From positions 1 through 6,844 of the forward strand of contig JALVRI010000097.1 of assembly GCA_027031325.1 (NCBI GenBank): a DNA stretch of 6,844 nt, written 5' to 3'. Below are positions 1-5,433 of this stretch, piece after piece (positions within the stretch are counted from its first letter, which is position 1; each line of letters begins with the position of its first letter). The stretch comes from Desulfobacteraceae bacterium (GTDB lineage: Bacteria > Desulfobacterota > Desulfobacteria > Desulfobacterales > Desulfosarcinaceae). Under the pieces are notes generated by a model. The model worked only from the letters and a program-made list of their open reading frames with translations, searched no databases and was not told where the DNA came from. The position numbers and the translations under genes are program-made.

Positions 1-747
1 GCCTGTGGCGATTGTGATTTCTGCCGTTCAGGGCTGGAGAATCTATGCCCTGATTTCAAGGCCACCGGATGCCATGCCCACGGAGGATATGCCGAATACA
101 TGAAAGTGGAAGCAGCCTTTGCCCACCGAATCCCGGAACCTTTTACCCCGGTTCAGGCCGCCCCCTTGCTGTGTGCCGGGGCGATCGGTTATCGAAGCCT
201 GTCCCTGTGCCGATTCGAAAATGGCAAGCGGCTGGGCTTGACCGGGTTCGGGGCTTCGGCCCACCTGGTGCTCAAGCTTGCCCGCCACCTTTATCCTGAC
301 AGTCCGGTCTATGTCTTTGCCCGCAATCCGGCGGAACAGGATTTTGCCCGCCAGCTGGGAGCCGTCTGGTCCGGGCATACCAAAGACAGGGCTCCGGAGT
401 TGCTCGACAGCATCATCGATACCACCCCGGCCTGGGGACCGGTTGTTGAAGCCCTGGCAAACCTGAAGCCGGGAGGAAGGCTGGTGATAAACGCCGTGCG
501 CAAGGAGGGCGGCGATAAGTCGTGTCTGCTCGATCTTGACTGGACAGGTCATCTGTGGCTCGAAAAAGAGATCAAGAGTGTGGCCAACGTAACCAGCAGT
601 GATGTCCGCCGTTTCCTGGAAGTGGCGGCTAAAATACCGATCCTGCCGGAAGTCCAGACCTATGCCCTTGAGGAAGCCAACCAAGCCTTGCTGGAACTGA
701 AGCGGCGCAAGATCAGGGGGGCCAAGGTACTGGTCATGGATTCTTGA
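1..747 (+). CDS. Zinc-dependent medium-chain alcohol dehydrogenase, 5' end cut off
   Basis: This is the C-terminal 248 codons of a cytosolic zinc-binding alcohol dehydrogenase, which would interconvert an alcohol and an aldehyde or ketone using a nicotinamide cofactor. The frame is open from base 1 and stops with TGA at 745-747. Visible residues 2, 5, 8 and 16 form the Cys-x2-Cys-x2-Cys-x7-Cys structural zinc lobe, and Cys58 in 'LLCAGAIGY' fits the third catalytic zinc ligand. The first catalytic Cys and the His-Glu pair lie upstream of the window. The Rossmann loop reads GFGASAH (residues 82-88), as in the 'adh_fam_2' type subfamily (TIGR02822-like, from memory), with Ala where the last glycine of GxGxxG usually sits. 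The second strand ends 'VFARNP' with no Asp, which hints at NADP(H) use (inference). The substrate cannot be read from the sequence. The 3' end overlaps the convergent zinc-ribbon gene by 14 bases. Confidence 0.93.
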   Translation, partial: ACGDCDFCRSGLENLCPDFKATGCHAHGGYAEYMKVEAAFAHRIPEPFTPVQAAPLLCAGAIGYRSLSLCRFENGKRLGLTGFGASAHLVLKLARHLYPDSPVYVFARNPAEQDFARQLGAVWSGHTKDRAPELLDSIIDTTPAWGPVVEALANLKPGGRLVINAVRKEGGDKSCLLDLDWTGHLWLEKEIKSVANVTSSDVRRFLEVAAKIPILPEVQTYALEEANQALLELKRRKIRGAKVLVMDS

Positions 748-1663
748 TTTCCTGGCCAATTAAGGCCGCGAGGATGTTGCGCATTTGGTTGAGCTGGCGG
801 GTCATCAGGAAAATAATCCAGAACAGGGCACTTCCCAGGATCCCGACGGCCAGGTAACAGAAACCGATTATCATTTCCAGCGGCAGGCCTTGTCCGTCTT
901 GGGTGCCTGTTGCAAGGGTGCCGGCTTGGGCAGGCTCCAGAGCCACCCAGGATATCAAGGCACCAGCGATCCCGGCAATCAGGGTCACGATGCCGGCAAT
1001 CGGAAGCCACCGGGGAGTCTCGCTTCTGAAATGCAACTCCAGTGATCCGGTTTCGAGCCCTGAGGCTTGATCATGCTGTTGAAAGGTATCTTTCGTGGCT
1101 TTTGGCCCTTGCCGGCAACTGGCGATATCCGAGTCTGAAATTTCTTCTATCTCTTCGGCTTGTTTCCCGGCGGGATGTTCATTTGGCAAGCTGTTTTCTT
1201 GATCCAGTTTTTCTTTCCGGACCGTTGCCCTCAGGGCGTTGTCGGAACTTTCGGCCAATGCAGCCATGGCCGCGGGCAGCCGTTCGGACCGGGATTCGGA
1301 TCCGGACTCCTCGATTGTGTCTGAATTTTGTATTGCTGATTTTTCACGGTCCGCTTCCTGTTCCCAGCGCCGGCGCAGCTCTTCCAGGAAAATCTTACGC
1401 GCCCGCTCTAAGGTGCGGGCTTTTTCTTCGCTTTTTGCCTGGGTGAGCATCTTTTTGCGTAACCGCTGTTCGACCCTTTCACGTGCTTGCTTGAGGGTCG
1501 CTTCATCCAGCGGGCTCGGCTTGCGCAGCAGCTGCGGAATCCGCCCGGCCAGCCGTTCGCTTTCATACTTGGCGTAAACAACGCCGCAGGCAGGACATTC
1601 TGTGGGCAGGACAAAGGCATCGTCCTTTGGTTGTCTTTGATATCCACATTTAGGACAGCGCAT
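734..1663 (-). CDS. Zinc-ribbon, coiled-coil, two-helix membrane protein of unknown function
   Basis: I do not recognise a specific function. The 309-residue protein opens with a treble-clef-like zinc ribbon: Cys3-x2-Cys6 and Cys23-x2-Cys26 ('MRCPKCGY' and 'ECPACGVVYAKYE'). Short ribbons ending in VxYAKYE are common in deltaproteobacterial membrane proteins (recollection, not searched). Residues about 52-110 are rich in Arg, Lys and Glu with heptad-like spacing and probably form a coiled coil. Residues 111-215 are acidic and low in hydrophobics, so likely disordered. Two hydrophobic segments follow at about 219-242 and 261-286, giving a helical hairpin close to the C-terminus. With no signal peptide, the ribbon and coiled coil probably face the cytoplasm. 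The start is supported by GAGGG (complement of 1669-1673) five bases before ATG. It is transcribed away from the LOG-family gene. Existence as a gene is well supported by the two Cys pairs, the Shine-Dalgarno site and the ordered domain layout. Confidence 0.85.
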   Translation of the reverse strand: MRCPKCGYQRQPKDDAFVLPTECPACGVVYAKYESERLAGRIPQLLRKPSPLDEATLKQARERVEQRLRKKMLTQAKSEEKARTLERARKIFLEELRRRWEQEADREKSAIQNSDTIEESGSESRSERLPAAMAALAESSDNALRATVRKEKLDQENSLPNEHPAGKQAEEIEEISDSDIASCRQGPKATKDTFQQHDQASGLETGSLELHFRSETPRWLPIAGIVTLIAGIAGALISWVALEPAQAGTLATGTQDGQGLPLEMIIGFCYLAVGILGSALFWIIFLMTRQLNQMRNILAALIGQEIKNP

Positions 1664-1673
1664 CTTTTCCCTC
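1664..1673 (-). promoter_or_regulatory. Ribosome binding site of the zinc-ribbon gene
   Basis: Read on the - strand this is GAGGGAAAAG immediately before ATG, placing the GAGGG core five bases from the start codon. It fixes the start at 1663. Confidence 0.75.
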
Positions 1674-1719
1674 GATCACGTGATTTATGGGCAGGTTGGT
1701 GTTCAAAAAGATTAAAAGC

Positions 1720-1746
1720 AAGATATGTGCCAATTGCGGCATGCAA
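1720..1746 (-). promoter_or_regulatory. Weak candidate promoter for the zinc-ribbon gene
   Basis: On the - strand, TTGCAT (complement of 1741-1746) and TATCTT (complement of 1720-1725) are 15 bases apart, about 57 bases upstream of the start codon. The spacing is shorter than the usual 16-18, so this is only the best sigma70-like pair I can see in an AT-rich stretch. Confidence 0.2.
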
Positions 1747-1786
1747 ATTTGACGTAATTATTTCTTTTATAAACGAATGGTTATGA

Positions 1787-1815
1787 TTGACTGTTTGCCG
1801 GAACGGTGGTACTTT
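1787..1815 (+). promoter_or_regulatory. Candidate promoter for the LOG-family operon
   Basis: TTGACT (1787-1792) and TACTTT (1810-1815) are separated by 17 bases. The -35 box matches five of six consensus positions, the -10 box only three. A start near 1822 would give a leader of about 35 bases. A second TTGACG at 1749-1754 has a TATAAA only 13 bases downstream and is less convincing. Confidence 0.4.
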
Positions 1816-1818
1816 TTG

Positions 1819-1832
1819 TGCACTAAAGTGCA
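1819..1832 (+). promoter_or_regulatory. Small inverted repeat, possible operator
   Basis: TGCAC-TAAA-GTGCA has perfect five-base arms around a four-base centre. It lies just downstream of the candidate -10 box and about 12 bases before the ribosome binding site of the LOG-family gene, a position where a repressor or a weak leader hairpin could act. The arms are short, so a chance palindrome is possible. Confidence 0.3.
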
Positions 1833-1844
1833 ATAATGTTAACA

Positions 1845-1850
1845 GAGAGG
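1845..1850 (+). promoter_or_regulatory. Ribosome binding site of the LOG-family gene
   Basis: GAGAGG lies seven bases before ATG at 1858. It supports this start over later in-frame ATGs. Confidence 0.7.
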
Positions 1851-1857
1851 ATAACCA

Positions 1858-3840
1858 ATGAACCGAGCCAGAAGGGAGAATCGTTCTTTCCGCGGGGTGC
1901 TCCGGTCCGATGACGGGGTGATCGTGAAGGTTTTGGAAAGGACTGCCCAAAAGATAACCTTTGAAACCGCTTTCGGGCTTTCAGAGCCCATGATCCAGAG
2001 GCTCAAAACCCAGCCCGAACATCTGGTCTTCAGTGAACGATCACGGATAGCCAGGCTTGGAATCCAGATTTCCGGCAGCGGCCCGGTTTCGGCCGACGCT
2101 CTTGAGGCAGACACACTGGTGCTCGTCCAGCATGCCACTTCGGTCATTTCGGGTTACCCGGGACTGGAAGTTTTGGGAGATTTTTTCGACGTCGGACTGC
2201 CGGTGGGCCGGCTGGTATTTTGCGATCCGGAAACCCTGCTTACCTCCGAACAGGTTATGGAAGCCATTGAAAAGGCCGAGTTGAAGCTGCCGGCCTCCAC
2301 CTCCATCTCGAGTGACGGCAGTATCGTCATTGCGCCCCACAAGGTGGTCTGCAAGCTGCGCCATCCGATCGACAAGGCCACTTTCGGCCGCATCCTCTTC
2401 CATGAAAACGGCCGCCAGATGCTAAACCGCTTCCAGGAAAGGCAGCCGGTGGGGGCGGTGGCCATCCCCCCGGGCAAGGGTGTTGTAACCACTTGTTCCA
2501 TGTATCTCAACGAGCACTACGTTGTTTTGCAAAGCGGTTTTTCCCTCGGCCGTAATCTGCCGGCAACCGTCCTGGACCCCATCAAGACCAGGGGGGTGAG
2601 GATTTACCTTGAGATCGTCAACGGCAGCAGCCATCCCATCGTCAATCCCCTGATTGCCGCCAGGATATACGGGGCACCCAACGGCAGGCGCCGCGAGCGC
2701 CGCAAGGTCCGGCCTGCCGCCTATGGCCGCTATAACTTTTCCCAAATGCTGGAGCTGTCCCGGCGCCTTGATGCCCGAAAAAGCAAGACCTGCTCCTTTA
2801 TCGACAAGCCGGCGGCTGTCATCGAGCCTGGAAAGGACGGTCTTGAGTCGGCCCGGATTATGGTAAACGGGCCTGAGCGTTCCTGCCGACTTGCGCCTTC
2901 GCGCTGCGCGGTCGAAAGACGCAACTATTCGGTGAAAAGCGCCTGCGCCCATGTTTATGCCACATCGCGCTTCGATCCTGACAAGATAAAGCGTCCGGCC
3001 GTGATCGTCCTGCGCTATTTCCCCAACCTGCTTGAACATAGGGATATAATCAACCTGGCTTCCGAGGGAAAGGTCGAGTCGATTTATTTCTACGAGGCCT
3101 CCTGTGAGCATGGCCCTTTCCTGTCACAGGAAGACCACAGCCGCCTGCTGGAATATCACGCTTTCGGCCTGCGGGTTTACTGGGTTTGCGGGTTGAACAA
3201 CCGTATCATGGTGCACACCATCCGTGACGGCAAGGGCTATTTCGTGGTTCCCGAGCGCCTGGCGGCTTTCCACAAGTCGATGTTCTTCGCATTCTACGGT
3301 TCCACCCTGGCCCTTTCCGATTCCGGCCGCCGGCGCCTGGGTAAGCTGATGGACGCCCTGGTCGCTTTCTGGGGACGCAACATCGGAATTGTCACCGGTG
3401 GCGGCAGCGGGGTGATGGAGGTGGCAAATACAATGGCCCGTCAGAGGGGTATCCTTTCCGGGGCCAATTTCCTTGATATCACCGATCAACCCATGACCAC
3501 AGATGTCGATTTCTGCCAGGTTTTCCAGGACACCTGCCGCCACAGCCGCCAGAAATGGTTCGAGATCGCCTCCTTTCCCATCTTCAATGTGGGCGGCCTT
3601 GGTTCCCTGGAAGAACTTGGCATCACGCTTTGCAACATGAAGCTGTCGATCATGGAACAGGTGCCGGTGGTTCTTTTCGATACCGAGGGCGACCGGCGTT
3701 TCTGGCGGCCCATGCAGCAGCAGATCGAGACCATGGTCCGCTTCGGCCGGGCCCCGGCCTGGATCATGGACTACCTCCTGATCACCGACGATCCCCGGGA
3801 GGTAGTCCGGGTCTACCGTGACAAGCTGCATCTTTTCTGA
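1858..3840 (+). CDS. Long LOG-family (lysine-decarboxylase-like fold) protein with unknown N-terminal region
   Basis: The last ~190 residues match the LOG/TIGR00730 Rossmann-like fold, a family whose characterised members cleave nucleoside monophosphates into base and ribose phosphate (cytokinin-activating LOG, bacterial PpnN). Landmarks are the opening strand 'FFAFYGST' (476-483), the glycine loop GGGSGVME (514-521), and 'VGGLGSLEE' (578-586), which replaces the usual PGGxGTxxE. Val stands for Pro and Ser for Thr, but Glu585/Glu586 are kept. 'HSRQKW' (562-567) sits where the family has an Arg-Lys pair, with a slightly different spacing. The preceding ~470 residues are far longer than in simple LOG proteins (~200 residues) and I recognise no domain in them. 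They contain a basic stretch near 277-285, a Cys-rich stretch around 340-365, and an alternating strand-helix section from about 381 that leads into the LOG domain. There is no signal peptide or membrane segment, so it should be cytoplasmic. It heads a probable operon. Nucleotide hydrolysis is inferred from fold only. Confidence 0.9.
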   Translation: MNRARRENRSFRGVLRSDDGVIVKVLERTAQKITFETAFGLSEPMIQRLKTQPEHLVFSERSRIARLGIQISGSGPVSADALEADTLVLVQHATSVISGYPGLEVLGDFFDVGLPVGRLVFCDPETLLTSEQVMEAIEKAELKLPASTSISSDGSIVIAPHKVVCKLRHPIDKATFGRILFHENGRQMLNRFQERQPVGAVAIPPGKGVVTTCSMYLNEHYVVLQSGFSLGRNLPATVLDPIKTRGVRIYLEIVNGSSHPIVNPLIAARIYGAPNGRRRERRKVRPAAYGRYNFSQMLELSRRLDARKSKTCSFIDKPAAVIEPGKDGLESARIMVNGPERSCRLAPSRCAVERRNYSVKSACAHVYATSRFDPDKIKRPAVIVLRYFPNLLEHRDIINLASEGKVESIYFYEASCEHGPFLSQEDHSRLLEYHAFGLRVYWVCGLNNRIMVHTIRDGKGYFVVPERLAAFHKSMFFAFYGSTLALSDSGRRRLGKLMDALVAFWGRNIGIVTGGGSGVMEVANTMARQRGILSGANFLDITDQPMTTDVDFCQVFQDTCRHSRQKWFEIASFPIFNVGGLGSLEELGITLCNMKLSIMEQVPVVLFDTEGDRRFWRPMQQQIETMVRFGRAPAWIMDYLLITDDPREVVRVYRDKLHLF

Positions 3841-3851
3841 AAGCCGGCGGC

Positions 3852-3892
3852 GGAGGATTTGAATGTTATTTCCGGTTTGATTCCAGATCCTC
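3852..3892 (+). promoter_or_regulatory. Possible leader: Shine-Dalgarno, five-codon ORF and pairing segment
   Basis: In the 64-base gap after the LOG-family gene, GGAGG (3852-3856) is followed by ATG at 3863, which opens a tiny reading frame MLFPV and stops at TGA 3878-3880. GAGGAT (3853-3858) is complementary to ATCCTC (3887-3892), so the Shine-Dalgarno site could be folded away in a six-base stem with a 28-base loop. The mini-ORF is in the same frame as the next gene but separated from it by the stop. It could be a translated leader or coupling device, or chance. Confidence 0.25.
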
Positions 3893-3906
3893 GGCGGGTG
3901 TATTAT
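3877..3906 (+). promoter_or_regulatory. Candidate internal promoter before the MEMO-AMMECR1 gene
   Basis: TTGATT (3877-3882) and TATTAT (3901-3906) are 18 bases apart and match the sigma70 boxes at four and five of six positions. The -10 box overlaps the annotated ATG at 3905, so a transcript from here would lack that start and would need the in-frame ATG at 3947. Chance occurrence is plausible. Confidence 0.25.
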
Positions 3907-5401
3907 GAAAGGCATGCGATGGTCGAAAGAAGGCAGAGCCGTATCAATGCAGGCGGTCGGGCTGTTGCTGGCCACCTGGTTGTTATGGGCAACCCCTGTC
4001 CATGGCGGCGGGGTAAGAAAGGCGGTTTGGGCCGGAAAATTCTACCCCCGTGATCCGGTGCGTCTGAGACAGGTCATCCGGGATTTTGTCCGCCAGGCAG
4101 GCTGCCGGCCGGCATCCGGTAGCAGAAAGAGGCTGCGGGCCCTGGTGATGCCCCATGCCGGTTACACTTACTGCGGGCGGACTGCGGCCAGGGGGGCCTG
4201 CCTGCTCGGGGAAGGTGCTTTTGACAAGGTTATCCTGCTGGGACCGGATCACCGGGTAGGTTTCCGGGGTGCGGCGGTCAGCGAAGCGGCGGCCTTTGAG
4301 ACGCCCCTGGGCCTGGTGCCCCTGGCACCGGAGGCGGCCGGGTTGTGTAAATTCAAGCCTTTCAGGCGGGTGCCGGAAACTGATCGTTGCGAGCACAGCC
4401 TGGAGGTCATTTTGCCGTGGCTTCAGTTCCGCCTGGGTCATTTCAACCTCATTCCGGTAGTACTGGGAGCCTGCGACCCCCGGCAAATCGCTTCTGTCTT
4501 GGCTCCCCTGGTGGACCGGCATACTCTGGTGGTGGCAAGTTCAGACCTTTCCCACTACCTGCCTTACGACGAAGCGGTCGATCGCGACCGCGGCACTCTG
4601 GAAGCCCTGGTAAAGGGGGATGCCGGGCTTTTGGGGGAACCCAACCGGGCCTGTGGCCACCTGGCCCTGGAGGTGTTGATGAGCCTGGCCGGGAAATTCG
4701 GATGGCAGGCCGGGATACTGGACTATTCCAACAGCGGCGATACAGCCGGCGACCGGTCAGCCGTGGTGGGTTACGGCGCGGTGGCTTTTTGGGGAGAAAG
4801 GCCGATGGAAAAGAACCAAAAATCCGATTTCGAACTTACCGAACAACAGGGCCAGGTGCTGGTAAAACTGGCCCGCCGGAGCTTGTTGGAACGCTTTGGC
4901 CGGCACGCAGAGCTGGAAGACCTGGAACCGCAGCTTGCCGATCCGGCCTTTGACCAGCGCTGCGGAACCTTTGTCACCCTTACAATCGGCGGTAATCTGC
5001 GGGGGTGTATCGGGAGTCTGGAAGGTTACGAGCCCCTCAAAGAAGGGGTCAGGCGCAACGCCGTCAACGCCGCTTTCCATGATCCCCGCTTTGCTCCCCT
5101 CAGTGCCCATGAATTGGATCAGGTCCGTATAGAGGTCAGCGTGTTGAGCAAGCCCAGGCCCCTGGAATACACAGGGCCGGAAGATCTGCTGCGCAAGCTA
5201 AGGCCCGGGCTGGACGGGGTTATAATTTCAAAGGGGCCGGCCAGCGCGACCTTCCTGCCCCAGGTTTGGCAACAGTTGCCGGAGCCGAAGTCGTTTCTTT
5301 CCCACCTTTGCATGAAGGCCGGCCTGCCGGCCGACCAGTGGCGCAAGGGCGACCTGCAGGTGCAGGTTTACCAGGTGCAGTATTTTGAAGAGCCGGATTG
5401 A
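3905..5401 (+). CDS. MEMO-AMMECR1 fusion (AmmeMemoRadiSam proteins B and A) with apparent signal peptide
   Basis: The 498 residues hold three parts. Residues 1-34 look like a Sec signal peptide: basic start, hydrophobic core 'AVGLLLATWLLWA' (17-29), possible cleavage near 'VHG-G' (34/35), no lipobox Cys. Residues ~37-297 are MEMO-like, with the LigB extradiol-dioxygenase fold. His84 (MPHAG), His116 (GPDH), His217 (SSDLSH) and Cys250 (ACGH) line up with the metal-site region of human MEMO1 (His49, His81, His192, Cys244), and the 'EHSLEVILPW' motif (163-172) is kept. Residues ~307-495 are AMMECR1-like, with the signature LRGCIGSLE (365-373) and 'FHDPRFAPLS' (391-400). In many prokaryotes these two families occur with a radical SAM enzyme; their chemistry is not settled to my knowledge. 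The upstream frame is closed by TGA at 3878-3880, so ATG 3905 is the earliest start; its Shine-Dalgarno site is weak. ATG 3947 (residue 15) is an alternative that still keeps the hydrophobic core. Confidence 0.95.
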   Translation: MKGMRWSKEGRAVSMQAVGLLLATWLLWATPVHGGGVRKAVWAGKFYPRDPVRLRQVIRDFVRQAGCRPASGSRKRLRALVMPHAGYTYCGRTAARGACLLGEGAFDKVILLGPDHRVGFRGAAVSEAAAFETPLGLVPLAPEAAGLCKFKPFRRVPETDRCEHSLEVILPWLQFRLGHFNLIPVVLGACDPRQIASVLAPLVDRHTLVVASSDLSHYLPYDEAVDRDRGTLEALVKGDAGLLGEPNRACGHLALEVLMSLAGKFGWQAGILDYSNSGDTAGDRSAVVGYGAVAFWGERPMEKNQKSDFELTEQQGQVLVKLARRSLLERFGRHAELEDLEPQLADPAFDQRCGTFVTLTIGGNLRGCIGSLEGYEPLKEGVRRNAVNAAFHDPRFAPLSAHELDQVRIEVSVLSKPRPLEYTGPEDLLRKLRPGLDGVIISKGPASATFLPQVWQQLPEPKSFLSHLCMKAGLPADQWRKGDLQVQVYQVQYFEEPD

Positions 5402-5433
5402 TCGATTCCCGCTTCCGGGCTGAGCTGTTGGTT

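Noticed and set aside
43..759. 238-codon open frame on the - strand
   Set aside because: It lies opposite the dehydrogenase, whose zinc-site cysteines and Rossmann motifs are clear. Its translation shows no domain and has a shadow-like composition.
748..785. GGCC-AATTAA-GGCC as a terminator between the convergent genes
   Set aside because: The arms are only four bases and no T-run follows on either strand; it also lies within the zinc-ribbon coding region.
1408..1950. 180-codon open frame on the - strand across the intergenic region
   Set aside because: It overlaps the zinc-ribbon gene in another frame and crosses the promoter region and the start of the LOG-family gene; no ribosome site or domain.
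2422..3111. 229-codon open frame on the - strand
   Set aside because: Antisense to the LOG-family gene; no recognisable motif, consistent with GC-rich codon shadowing.
3124..3975. 283-codon open frame on the - strand
   Set aside because: Antisense to the LOG glycine motifs and to the start of the MEMO-AMMECR1 gene; no domain and no sensible start signal.
3859..4053. Frame starting at TTG 3859 right after GGAGG
   Set aside because: It has the stronger ribosome site but overlaps the MEMO-AMMECR1 gene out of frame and encodes no recognisable domain.
4387..4953. 188-codon open frame on the + strand
   Set aside because: Runs in another frame inside the MEMO region, where His217 and Cys250 motifs show the true frame; its translation is rich in Gly, Pro and Arg as expected of a shadow.
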